From contig DAKJ01000017.1 of assembly GCA_002496565.1 (NCBI GenBank), positions 62,001-126,000 of the forward strand: a stretch of 64,000 bases of DNA. The letters run 5' to 3'. Shown here one piece after another: positions 6,345 through 14,656 of this stretch (positions are counted from its first letter, which is position 1; each line of letters opens with the position of its first letter). The DNA is from Methanosarcina sp. UBA289. GTDB taxonomy: Archaea; Halobacteriota; Methanosarcinia; Methanosarcinales; Methanosarcinaceae. The translations under genes and the position numbers were made by a program. The notes beneath the pieces are model-generated. The model saw nothing but the letters and a program-made list of their open reading frames with translations, ran no database searches and had not been told where the DNA came from.

Positions 6345-8792
6345 TTATTGTCTTCCAGCTATTTTTTCCACTTCTTTATACCCTTCCAGTTCCTTTTCCG
6401 TATCCAAAACTTTAAGAGTGACTTTCATAACCGAGTCCGGATTAAGTGAAATGGAATCTATGCCCTGTTTTACCAGGAACTCTGCTATTTCGGGATAGTC
6501 GCTAGGTGCCTGTCCGCAGATCCCGCTATGCCTTCCATTCTGCTTTGCCCCCTGTACGGCCATTGCCATTATTTTCAGAACACCCGGATCCCGTTCATCA
6601 AATTCTGCAGCAAGAATTTCCGAGTCCCTATCAACTCCGAGGGTCAGTTGAGTCAAGTCATTTGAGCCTATCGAGAAGCCATCGAAATATTTGCTGAATT
6701 CGTCAATTTGAAGAACGTTATTTGGAATCTCGCACATAACATAGACCTGGAGCCCATTTTCTCCCCTCTTTAGCTCATTTTTCTCCATTTCAGCAATTAC
6801 TTTCTGAGCTTCTTCAACCGTCCTGCAGAAAGGAATCATAATAATGAGATTTTTAAGCCCCATATCTTCTCTGACTTTTTTCAGAGCTCTGCATTCAAGG
6901 GCAAAGCCTTCCCTGTAACGCTCATCAAAATAGCGGGAGGCTCCCCTGAAACCAAGCATGGGGTTATCTTCCTTCACTTCAAAATAGCTACCCCCAAGCA
7001 GGCTTGCATATTCATTGGTTTTGAAGTCACTTGTGCGGACTACAACATCTTTTGGGTAAAAGGACGCAGCAATGGTTCCAACTCCCTGAGCAAGCTTATC
7101 TACGAAATACTCTTCTTTGTTATCGGAGGTTTGGGTAAGTTCCTCGATTTCCTGAAGGACTTTAGGATCTTTGACCTTTTCAGGATGCACTAGAGCCATT
7201 GGATGGATCTTGATATAGTTTGAGATAATAAATTCCTGCCTTGCAAGCCCAATTCCGTCATTTGGGATCATGGAAAGGCTAAAAGCCTCGTCAGGATTTC
7301 CAAGATTCATCATAATTGCGGTTTTAGGGCGTTTTGTGTCTTTAAGGCTCAACGTATCTTTGTGGAAAGGAAGAATTCCCTCGTACACAATCCCCTCTTC
7401 ACCTTCTGCACAACTTACGGTAATTTCCCTACCTGTCTCGAGAACTTCGGTTGAGTTGCCTGTCCCCACAACTGCCGGAATTCCCAGTTCCCGGCTAACA
7501 ATTGCAGCATGAGAGGTTCTACCTCCCTGGTTTGTGACAATTGCAGCCGCTATTTTCATCACAGGCTCCCAGTCCGGAGTTGTGGAATCGGCGATCAGGA
7601 TCTCTCCCTGTTTAAAAGAAGGCAGATCTGAAACATTAGGGATTACATGTGCCTTTCCAGCAGCAATTTTGTCTCCTATGCTTTTGCCTTTTGCAAGGAC
7701 ATCAGATTTCTTTTCGAGCACATAAGTTTCCAGAACATCTCTTCTTTTCTGGGATTGGACGGTTTCCGGTCTTGCCTGCACTACAAAGAGTTCTCCTGTT
7801 ATACCGTCTTTTGCCCATTCGATATCCATCGGCATGGGTTTCTTGTCTTTATTTGAGTAATAATCTTCAATGGTAATAGCATACCATGCAAGTTTAAGCA
7901 CTTCTTCGTCATTGATGCAAAAGCGACGTCGATCAGCCTCAGGAACCTTCACATTCCGAGTAAACGTTTTAGAGCCACCTTGCCCATAGATCATCTTAAT
8001 TTCTTTATCTCCTAAATTCTTCTCGATGATTGGCTTATATCCTTCCCTGAAAGTTGGCTTGAAAACGTAGAACTCATCCGGATTTACCTGTCCCTGCACG
8101 ATATTTTCCCCAAGCCCGTAGGAACCTGTAATGAAAACTACGTCCCTGAAGCCGGTTTCCGTATCAAGAGTGAATATAACCCCGCTAGAAGCCATATCAG
8201 ACCTGACCATTTTCATTATCCCTATCGACAGTGCCACTTTGAAATGATCAAAGTGATTTATTACCCGATAGGAAATAGCCCTATCAGTAAAAAGTGAGGC
8301 AATACAGCGTACGCAGGCATCTCGAAGTGCAGGATAGCCACGGATGTTAAGGAAAGATTCCTGCTGGCCTGCAAAAGAAGCAGTGGGTAAATCCTCAGCT
8401 GTAGCCGAACTCCGCACGGCTACATCCGTATTTTCTCCATACTGCTCACATAGTCGGTCATATCCATTTTTGATCTCATCCCAGAGGTCATCCGGAATTC
8501 CTGCCCCAAGAATCAGGTCCCTTGCAGTTTTTCCCCTTTTTGCAAGTTCTGATACATCCGAGATATCAAGCCCTTCCAGGGTTTGCTTGAGCTTTTCGAG
8601 AATCCCTCCGGCTTTGAGGACATGCCAGTAAGCCTCAGCAGTCACTGAGAAGCCGTTTGGGATCTTTACTCCTTTTGGAGTGAGTTCTCTGTACATTTCT
8701 CCAAGAGAGGCATTTTTCCCACCTACAAGCGGAACATCTTCAATCGAAGTCTCATCAAACCAGCGTATATACCTACTTTTGTTCTCAGACAT
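6345..8792 (-). CDS. ppsA: Phosphoenolpyruvate synthase (pyruvate, water dikinase)
   Basis: It converts pyruvate, ATP and water to PEP, AMP and phosphate, the entry to gluconeogenesis in methanogens. The protein has the N-terminal ATP-grasp domain (LVGGKNASLGEM, VRSSATAEDLPTASFAGQQE), the mobile phosphohistidine domain with the catalytic His in GGRTSHAAIVSRELGIPAVVG, and a C-terminal PEP/pyruvate TIM barrel (GFRGASRY, MIPFCRT, SIGSNDLTQ and the acid-base Cys in HSGICGQAPSDYPE). The length of about 815 residues is typical. I choose MSENKSRYIRWFDE; an ATG 12 codons upstream is possible because GGGG-rich sequence precedes both. Directly upstream of gpmI on the same strand. Confidence 0.96.
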   Translation of the reverse strand: MSENKSRYIRWFDETSIEDVPLVGGKNASLGEMYRELTPKGVKIPNGFSVTAEAYWHVLKAGGILEKLKQTLEGLDISDVSELAKRGKTARDLILGAGIPDDLWDEIKNGYDRLCEQYGENTDVAVRSSATAEDLPTASFAGQQESFLNIRGYPALRDACVRCIASLFTDRAISYRVINHFDHFKVALSIGIMKMVRSDMASSGVIFTLDTETGFRDVVFITGSYGLGENIVQGQVNPDEFYVFKPTFREGYKPIIEKNLGDKEIKMIYGQGGSKTFTRNVKVPEADRRRFCINDEEVLKLAWYAITIEDYYSNKDKKPMPMDIEWAKDGITGELFVVQARPETVQSQKRRDVLETYVLEKKSDVLAKGKSIGDKIAAGKAHVIPNVSDLPSFKQGEILIADSTTPDWEPVMKIAAAIVTNQGGRTSHAAIVSRELGIPAVVGTGNSTEVLETGREITVSCAEGEEGIVYEGILPFHKDTLSLKDTKRPKTAIMMNLGNPDEAFSLSMIPNDGIGLARQEFIISNYIKIHPMALVHPEKVKDPKVLQEIEELTQTSDNKEEYFVDKLAQGVGTIAASFYPKDVVVRTSDFKTNEYASLLGGSYFEVKEDNPMLGFRGASRYFDERYREGFALECRALKKVREDMGLKNLIIMIPFCRTVEEAQKVIAEMEKNELKRGENGLQVYVMCEIPNNVLQIDEFSKYFDGFSIGSNDLTQLTLGVDRDSEILAAEFDERDPGVLKIMAMAVQGAKQNGRHSGICGQAPSDYPEIAEFLVKQGIDSISLNPDSVMKVTLKVLDTEKELEGYKEVEKIAGRQ

Positions 8793-8947
8793 TTCCCCTA
8801 AATCCCCTTTAAAATGATTATATTTCAAAATATACTTCTAAAAAATTTGAAAATGTATCTAAGGTCCCATACTATTGTCCAAATATTATAATAGATAGGA
8901 CTTATGCGTTTAGATAATTATTCTATAAATTACATTAAATACCATTA

Positions 8948-8957
8948 TTTATATAAA
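8948..8957 (+). promoter_or_regulatory. TATA box for fba
   Basis: TTTATATAAA lies about 50 bp before the ATG at 9008. Archaeal transcription would begin about 25 bp downstream, near 8980, which excludes the upstream ATG at 8957 as the translation start. Confidence 0.6.
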
Positions 8958-9007
8958 TGGGACTTGCCTGGTTGACTAGAAATGCAAGTACAAAAGTTAG
9001 GGGTTTT

Positions 9008-9922
9008 ATGCATATGGATATGGAAAGAATACCGCTAGATGTCCCGAAAACAGAGAGAGAAACATACCTGAAAAACTACACGGAGATTACTCGAGAAAGT
9101 GGGAAACTAATGCTGTTTGCAGGGGACCAAAAAGTAGAACATTTGAATGATGACTTTTATGGGAAAGGAATACCCGAAGATGATGCTGATCCAGAGCACT
9201 TTTTTGAAATAGCATCAAAAGCAAAGATAGGGGCTTTTGCAACCCAGCTCGGACTAATTGCACGCTATGGTATGGATTACAGAAACGTACCTTATCTTGT
9301 GAAGATAAATTCGAAGACCAATCTCATAAAAACTTCTCAGACTGATCCTTTTAGCAATCTATGGTATGATGTTGATCAGGTAGTCCAGTTTAAGGAAAAT
9401 AGCGGGCTTAAGATCCTTGGGGTAGGTTATACTGTCTACCTTGGTAGTGAGTTCGAAGCTGAGATGCTCGTGCAGGCTGCCCAGGTAGTTTATAATGCCC
9501 ATCAACACGGGATGGTCTCAGTACTCTGGATCTATCCGCGCGGTACTGCTGTAAAAGATGAAAAAGATCCCCACTTAATCGCTGGCGCAACTGGAGTTGG
9601 AGCCTGCCTTGGCACGGACTTTGTGAAAGTTATTTATCCTGAAAAGGAAGGAGCAAACTCTGCTGAGGTTTTTAAGGAAGCTATCAAAGCAGCAGGACGT
9701 ACTAAAGTTGTTTGCGCAGGCGGTGCCAGTGACGAAGTCGAAGATTTCTTGAGAAAGCTTCATGACCAGATCCACATCTCTGGAGCAATGGGGAGTGCAA
9801 CAGGAAGAAACATCCACCAGAAACCCCTTGATGAAGCTGTCCGTATGTGTAACGCTATCTATGCCGTAACTATTGAGGGCGCAACCGTTGAAGAGGCTAT
9901 GAAGATCTACAAAGGGAGATAA
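9008..9922 (+). CDS. fba: Archaeal class I fructose-1,6-bisphosphate aldolase (DhnA family)
   Basis: The protein matches the archaeal DhnA-type class I aldolases, Schiff-base enzymes that interconvert fructose 1,6-bisphosphate with dihydroxyacetone phosphate and glyceraldehyde 3-phosphate. Motifs: MLFAGDQKVEHLNDDF near the N-terminus, PYLVKINSKTNL, VLWIYPRG, the Schiff-base Lys in GTDFVKVIYP, VCAGGASDEVEDFL and SGAMGSATGRNIHQ (phosphate-binding loop). Three ATGs occur close together; AGGGG and the TATA box position favour 9008 or 9014 (about 305 residues) over 8957. It faces away from ppsA/gpmI and belongs to the glycolysis/gluconeogenesis island. Confidence 0.92.
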   Translation: MHMDMERIPLDVPKTERETYLKNYTEITRESGKLMLFAGDQKVEHLNDDFYGKGIPEDDADPEHFFEIASKAKIGAFATQLGLIARYGMDYRNVPYLVKINSKTNLIKTSQTDPFSNLWYDVDQVVQFKENSGLKILGVGYTVYLGSEFEAEMLVQAAQVVYNAHQHGMVSVLWIYPRGTAVKDEKDPHLIAGATGVGACLGTDFVKVIYPEKEGANSAEVFKEAIKAAGRTKVVCAGGASDEVEDFLRKLHDQIHISGAMGSATGRNIHQKPLDEAVRMCNAIYAVTIEGATVEEAMKIYKGR

Positions 9923-9924
9923 AA

Positions 9925-10005
9925 ATGGGACACTTTTTCGAGCACGAAGCAAAACATGTTGGTGATGTGATATTCATCGTACTTGGAATCAGCTTATTGT
10001 CTTGA
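9925..10005 (+). CDS. 26-residue peptide ORF downstream of fba
   Basis: ATG at 9925 with GGGAG 7 nt upstream (the site overlaps the last fba codons) opens a 26-codon frame, MGHFFEHEAKHVGDVIFIVL and six more residues, stopping at TGA. It has a His-rich amphipathic start and a short hydrophobic end. The good ribosome-binding site suggests it is or was translated with fba. It could be the truncated start of a longer gene cut by the AT-rich tandem repeats that follow. Confidence 0.4.
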   Translation: MGHFFEHEAKHVGDVIFIVLGISLLS

Positions 10006-10097
10006 CTTAAACATATGATTGATCCTGACTTAAACATATGATTGATATACATATAATTGATATTTTTTAATTGATATTTTTTAATTGATATTTTTGG
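10003..10097 (+). repeat. Short tandem repeats after fba
   Basis: Two copies of a 22-bp unit (TGACTTAAACATATGATTGA) are followed by three units of TTGATATTTTTTAA-like sequence. Such AT-rich tandem repeats recur in the spacers of this window. Confidence 0.7.
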
Positions 10098-10199
10098 GAT
10101 AAATTCGCTGATAAAAAATAAAGAGTTACTATAAAGAAAAAAGTCATCTGCTTCAAACATTTTGATTGAATTCTTTTTTATATAACAATTAATATAGTA

Positions 10200-10510
10200 C
10201 TAAATGATGGGTGGACTACTATACAAGGAGTCGCAGCTACCTGAATCTCTGGGGTGAACTTATCTAAAGAGGCCCACCCGAGCTTAAAGGGTTTATAACT
10301 AGAGGTATAGGTTGTCCTGCAAAAGTGATGTTCTTGGTCTGCTAAAGGGGATACCTTAAATAGAGTATAATGTCCTTGATGACGTAACCAGATGAATCAA
10401 ATGCTTGGAAAGCCAGCGTAATAGAGAGTAATATCAGACTGCTGAATTACAAATAGGCTTTCTTTCAAATAAAGCTGGGTCATTTAAAAGCTACTCTAAG
10501 TTACTATGTT
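10200..10510 (+). ncRNA. Candidate structured leader RNA or ncRNA upstream of cdc48
   Basis: A 300-bp stretch without ORFs is much less AT-rich than the flanking spacers. GGGTGG (10209-10214) can pair with CCACCC (10274-10279) to close a 60-nt domain with further internal pairs (for example AGCTACC with GGGGT). A TATA-like TTTATATAAC lies at about 10178-10187, placing a transcript start close to 10210. It resembles none of RNase P RNA, SRP RNA or tRNA that I could recognise. It is either the long 5' leader of cdc48 or a separate small RNA. Confidence 0.4.
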
Positions 10511-10558
10511 GCCTTTTTTAATAAATGTTAATTTTTAATGTGGAGATGGGGGTATTGT

Positions 10559-12853
10559 TTGACTGATAGGGAAAAAATAACTGAAAAACTAAAAGTCGCA
10601 GAAGCTGATCAAAGAGATGTTGGAAAAGGAATTGTCAGAGTGGACGACAGTTTCAGGGAAAAGCTGGGCCTCAAGCCCTTTGAAGTAGTGGAAATCAAAG
10701 GAGGAAAATCGACCTCAGCCCTGATAGGACGCCCATACCCCAGCGATTCGGGCCTGGATATCATCCGCATGGATGGACTTATCCGAACCAATGCAAAGAC
10801 CAGCATAGGGGAATATGTGGATATTCGCAAAGCCGACTGGAAAGAAGCAAAGAGTGTGACTCTTGCTCCCGTAGCGAAGGGCATGCAGATCTATGCACCG
10901 AGTGAAACTCTTAGAGCCGTATTTATGAATCGTACGGTTTCAAAGGGAGATTTTATTTCCACCACAAGCTTGAGGCGGTCACGGGAAAGGGAGACTTTCG
11001 GTAAAGGAGTTATGTTCGAAGATTTCTTTCAGGACTTTTTTAGTCCAGGTATGGGGCAGTCATTTGGTCTGGGAGAAATAAAACTACAGGTGATCTCCAC
11101 TTCTCCCTCCGGGATAGTAAAGATTACAGATAAGACAGAGATTGAGCTCTTACCTGAAGCTGCAGAAATAACCCCGGAACAGAATGTTCCCACTGTCATG
11201 TATGAGGATCTGGGTGGACTTAAAGATGCTATCTCCAAAATAAGAGAAATGATAGAGCTACCCTTGAAGCATCCTGAACTTTTTGACAGGCTTGGGATCG
11301 ATGCTCCAAAAGGAGTACTACTTTATGGACCGCCTGGAACAGGTAAGACAATGCTTGCAAAAGCAGTTGCAAACGAGTCCGATGCTTACTTCATCTCAGT
11401 CAATGGTCCGGAAATCATGTCCAAGTATTATGGAGAGTCAGAAAAGGGAATTAGAGATGTTTTCGAAGAAGCAGAAAAAAACGCTCCTGCAATCATCTTC
11501 CTTGATGAAATCGATTCGATTGCTCCTAAGCGGGCTGAAGTAACCGGGGAAGTCGAAAGGAGAGTAGTTGCTCAGCTTCTCTCCCTTATGGACGGGCTTA
11601 AGGCTCGTAAGAACGTAATTGTTATAGGGTCAACCAACCGTCCTGAAGCAATTGATATGGCACTCCGTCGACCAGGTCGGTTTGACAGAGAGATTGAGTT
11701 GAGGGTTCCAGATACTGAAGGCAGGCTCGAGATTTTCCAGATTCACACTAGAGGCATGCCACTTGCCGAAAACGTAAATCTCATGGACTTTGCTCAGATA
11801 ACTTATGGATTTGTGGGAGCTGACATAGCTGCTCTTTGCCGGGAGGCAGCAATGAGCTCCTTAAGACGGATTCTTCCAAAGATCAATCTCAATGAACCTG
11901 AAATTCCAAGTGAAATCCTTGATACACTTAGGGTCACAAGGGAAGATTTTGAAAATGCCATGAAAGATGTTCAGCCGTCTGCTATAAGAGAAATCCTTAT
12001 CGAAATTCCTAATGTGAGCTGGGAAGATGTAGGCGGTCTGGAGGGAGTAAAACAACTTCTTAAGGAAGCCGTGGAGTGGCCTCTTAAAAGTCCTGAATCG
12101 TATAGGGATATAGGAGTTGAGGCGCCTAAAGGAGTGCTTCTGTACGGCCCTCCGGGTACTGGAAAAACTCTCCTTGCAAAAGCCATTGCCCATGAATCCG
12201 AAGCTAACTTTATTACCGCAAAGGGAAGCGACCTGCTTTCCAAGTGGTACGGAGAGTCCGAAAAGAGAATTGCTGAGGTCTTTTCACGGGCAAGACAGGT
12301 TGCTCCATCCATTATCTTCCTGGATGAACTAGATTCTCTTGCCCCTATTCGCGGGGCTTCTGCAAGTGAGCCTCAGGTTACAGCCAGGATCCTGAATCAA
12401 CTTCTTTCCGAGATGGATGGACTTGAGGAACTCAGAGCTGTAGTGGTAATAGGTGCAACCAACCGTCCTGATATTATAGATCCAGCTCTTCTAAGACCTG
12501 GACGTTTTGACGAGTTAATTCTCGTTCCCGTTCCAGATGCAGGAGCTCGAAAGGAAATTTTTAAGGTACATACCAGTAAAATGGCGATTGCAGAGGATGT
12601 TGATATTGACAAACTCGTTTCTCTGACCGACCAATACACAGGTGCTGATATTGCAGCTGTGTGCAAGAAGGCAGGAAGAGACGCGCTTCGTGAAGACCTC
12701 CATGCTAAAGAGGTAAAGCAGAAACACTTCCTTCAAGCAATTGCTGAAACCGGGCCTTCGGTTACTCCTGATACCATGAAATATTACCGCGCTGTACAGG
12801 GCGGACTGAGAAAAAGGCAGTCAAAAGAAATAGAGACTCCATTTTATACATGA
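10559..12853 (+). CDS. cdc48: CDC48/VCP-type AAA+ ATPase
   Basis: An archaeal p97 homologue that unfolds protein substrates with ATP, often for the proteasome. The N-domain (double-psi barrel, VAEADQRDVGKGIVRVDD) is followed by two AAA modules. Both have Walker A GPPGTGKT (about residues 250 and 530) and Walker B IIFLDE(I/L)DS, with sensor/arginine-finger segments RRPGRFDRE and LRPGRFDEL. An ATG at 10538 lacks a ribosome site, whereas GGGGG lies 6-7 nt before the TTG at 10559, giving MTDREKITEKLKVAEAD (764 residues), so I use the TTG start. The C-terminus lacks an obvious HbYX motif, ending in ETPFYT. Transcription ends in a T-rich tract. Confidence 0.95.
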   Translation: MTDREKITEKLKVAEADQRDVGKGIVRVDDSFREKLGLKPFEVVEIKGGKSTSALIGRPYPSDSGLDIIRMDGLIRTNAKTSIGEYVDIRKADWKEAKSVTLAPVAKGMQIYAPSETLRAVFMNRTVSKGDFISTTSLRRSRERETFGKGVMFEDFFQDFFSPGMGQSFGLGEIKLQVISTSPSGIVKITDKTEIELLPEAAEITPEQNVPTVMYEDLGGLKDAISKIREMIELPLKHPELFDRLGIDAPKGVLLYGPPGTGKTMLAKAVANESDAYFISVNGPEIMSKYYGESEKGIRDVFEEAEKNAPAIIFLDEIDSIAPKRAEVTGEVERRVVAQLLSLMDGLKARKNVIVIGSTNRPEAIDMALRRPGRFDREIELRVPDTEGRLEIFQIHTRGMPLAENVNLMDFAQITYGFVGADIAALCREAAMSSLRRILPKINLNEPEIPSEILDTLRVTREDFENAMKDVQPSAIREILIEIPNVSWEDVGGLEGVKQLLKEAVEWPLKSPESYRDIGVEAPKGVLLYGPPGTGKTLLAKAIAHESEANFITAKGSDLLSKWYGESEKRIAEVFSRARQVAPSIIFLDELDSLAPIRGASASEPQVTARILNQLLSEMDGLEELRAVVVIGATNRPDIIDPALLRPGRFDELILVPVPDAGARKEIFKVHTSKMAIAEDVDIDKLVSLTDQYTGADIAAVCKKAGRDALREDLHAKEVKQKHFLQAIAETGPSVTPDTMKYYRAVQGGLRKRQSKEIETPFYT

Positions 12854-12867
12854 GAAGAGATGGGAAG

Positions 12868-12960
12868 TTTAAATTTTCTTTTTCTTTCCCTATTCTTGTT
12901 TTCCTTTATTTTCTTCTCTATTCTTGTTTTCCTTTGTTTTCTCAATTTTTTTCATTTTTT
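12868..12960 (+). terminator. T-rich archaeal terminator region after cdc48
   Basis: A run of pyrimidine tracts (TTTTCTTTTTCTTTCCC, TTGTTTTCC twice, TTTTTTTCATTTTTT) follows the cdc48 stop, the usual pattern for factor-independent archaeal termination. The converging matrixin gene ends inside it. Confidence 0.55.
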
Positions 12961-13626
12961 CCTGCTAAGTAGCCAGCTTACAGAGAAGAAGACGAAAATT
13001 GCAAGACCTAAATAAATTACAAAACGCAAAAAAGCACCGTATTTGCCAAGAAAGAGAGGATTTATGTTATTTATCTGCTCGTTGGTTGGATACATAATAT
13101 CTTGCTTATCATTGCTGTGATTTAACCCCAAAGCGTGCCCCAATTCATGCTCAGCAATGGCGAGCATTGCAGTATCACTATATGGGACCCATTTGCCCCA
13201 TTGATAAGTTCCAACTCCAAGTGCGATATCCACGCGTACAAATTGCCCATTGACAATAAATGGAGTCGTAGCGCCTGCAACTCCACTAGGAGCACCTTGA
13301 TCTTTTTGCAGGTTTTCGACCCACCTTATCCTTATATCAGCTTTTTCGGAATCCACAAGTTTAAAAACAGGAGTGTATTCTAGCTTTCCGTTTCCTCCTT
13401 TTTCCCAGTAGTTCAGAGCTTTTTGTACCTGTATATAATAGGAAGGACTATAATGTGGAGGAACATTTTTGTTATTTACATATACAGTGATAGGGGAATG
13501 ACCCCAGGGATGGTCTAAAATTCTTGGATAATCAGACTCAGAAGCTGCCGAAGCAGTGGGTAAAATAAGTACAATCAGCAACAGTAAAAGGAGTAAATTT
13601 ATTCCGGACCTACTGCTTCGTGTAAT
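12952..13626 (-). CDS. Membrane-anchored matrixin-type zinc metalloprotease with apparent ATT start
   Basis: The catalytic domain carries HELGHALGLNHS (HExxHxxGxxH zinc site of metzincins) followed by DIMYP, the Met-turn of matrixins (M10). A signal peptide of seven leucines precedes PTASAAS, and one helix (residues about 200-220) followed by RKK anchors the C-terminus, so the protease faces outside. No ATG, GTG or TTG precedes the hydrophobic core with a basic n-region. A GGAGG (13636-13640) sits 9 nt before an in-frame ATT (13624-13626), which would give MTRSSRSGINLLLLLLL. A TAA lies immediately upstream in frame, so nothing longer is possible. A TTG at 13579-13581 would remove most of the signal peptide. 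Confidence 0.8.
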   Translation of the reverse strand: MTRSSRSGINLLLLLLLIVLILPTASAASESDYPRILDHPWGHSPITVYVNNKNVPPHYSPSYYIQVQKALNYWEKGGNGKLEYTPVFKLVDSEKADIRIRWVENLQKDQGAPSGVAGATTPFIVNGQFVRVDIALGVGTYQWGKWVPYSDTAMLAIAEHELGHALGLNHSNDKQDIMYPTNEQINNINPLFLGKYGAFLRFVIYLGLAIFVFFSVSWLLSRKK

Positions 13627-13639
13627 TTAAACTTGCCTC

Positions 13640-13957
13640 CATATTGTTAGTTAATTAATCCTAAAGGCTTGATACAAAATAGTATTACTCTCTCGCATAA
13701 AATCCTTCCCGAAAGTATCTTCAATATTGACAGACCACTTTTTATATTCGCAAATTGTATTCTGTATTAGTAGACAACTTTGAGTCTTTACTTTTTATAT
13801 ATAAATAAAAACGAGATAACGTTATCAGATTAAACTCCTGTTTCTGAATGACAGATTAGAAACTTTGTATCCGAATAAATATTAGCCGATGAAAACTATG
13901 CTAAATTGGGGTTATTTAATATAATATTCTGTATATATTATTCCGGGGGAGACATAA
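13640..13957. other. Divergent promoter region
   Basis: The AT-rich spacer between the divergent matrixin and membrane-protein genes. TTTATATATAAATAAAA (about 13793-13809) is a plausible TATA region. GGGGGAG lies 7-8 nt before the ATG at 13958. No gene is seen. Confidence 0.45.
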
Positions 13958-14368
13958 ATGTCGGGTATAGACACTGATGAATTTATGTCAATTTCTTTTG
14001 ATTTACAAAAAATAGCCTTGATCCTTGCCATAATAGGTTTTATCATAATGAGGACAGGTAAATTAAGTAAAGGAAAGTTACACAGACACGATATAATATC
14101 CACATTAGGGTATTTGCTAGTAGTCTTATCTGTTCCATATATGATCAATTTTACATACGATGCCGTAATCTCGAAAACCATTTCTCCTGTAATTTTAGTT
14201 CATTCTTTAATAGGAATTGTGATTTTAATCCTGGGATTTATAGTTGTGATTAACAGGCGAGGCTGGAAAATCAAAAGAAGATGGAAAACTAAAGCGAACA
14301 TGCAAGTTCTTTTAGTTTTATGGTTGATAAATTTCATCCTAGGGACATATATGGTCTTGTTTACCTAA
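13958..14368 (+). CDS. Four-helix membrane protein of unknown function
   Basis: 136 residues with four predicted transmembrane helices (about 17-35, 48-68, 80-105 and 115-135) and a basic cytoplasmic loop RRGWKIKRRWKTK between helices 3 and 4. A strong ribosome-binding site, GGGGGAG, precedes the ATG. The layout recalls small DUF420-like or cytochrome b561-like four-helix proteins but no haem ligands or signature are clear, so I do not assign a function. It is monocistronic, followed by a 14-bp tandem repeat array. Confidence 0.75.
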   Translation: MSGIDTDEFMSISFDLQKIALILAIIGFIIMRTGKLSKGKLHRHDIISTLGYLLVVLSVPYMINFTYDAVISKTISPVILVHSLIGIVILILGFIVVINRRGWKIKRRWKTKANMQVLLVLWLINFILGTYMVLFT

Positions 14369-14414
14369 TAATGACTTGTGCTTTTTGACTAAAAAGAAGC
14401 AGTAGCAACTCCTT

Positions 14415-14526
14415 AGTAGTAAACTTTTAGTAGTAAACTTTTAGTAGTAAACTTTTAGTAGTAAATTTTTAGTAGTAAACTTTTAGCAGTAAATTCCTAG
14501 CAGTAAATTCCTAGCAATAAATCCTT
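14415..14526 (+). repeat. 14-bp tandem repeat array
   Basis: Eight head-to-tail copies of AGTAGTAAACTTTT, degrading toward the 3' end to AGCAGTAAATTCCT and AGCAATAAATCCTT. It is non-coding and lies before the GH15 gene. Confidence 0.85.
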
Positions 14527-14656
14527 AATGGAATAAATCTCAACAATTCTACGGAAGTTTCATATACTCGACTTTATCCTTCAAATGCATAAGTCCCACA
14601 CTTTCCTGAAAGCTCTGATGAACTGTAAAAAGATCTGCCTAACGAAGGTAAAGGCT

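Noticed and set aside
10377..10455. Possible box C/D guide RNA (TGATGA ... CTGA)
   Set aside because: The D' and C' boxes and terminal stem are not clear, and such short motifs occur by chance in a 300-bp region.
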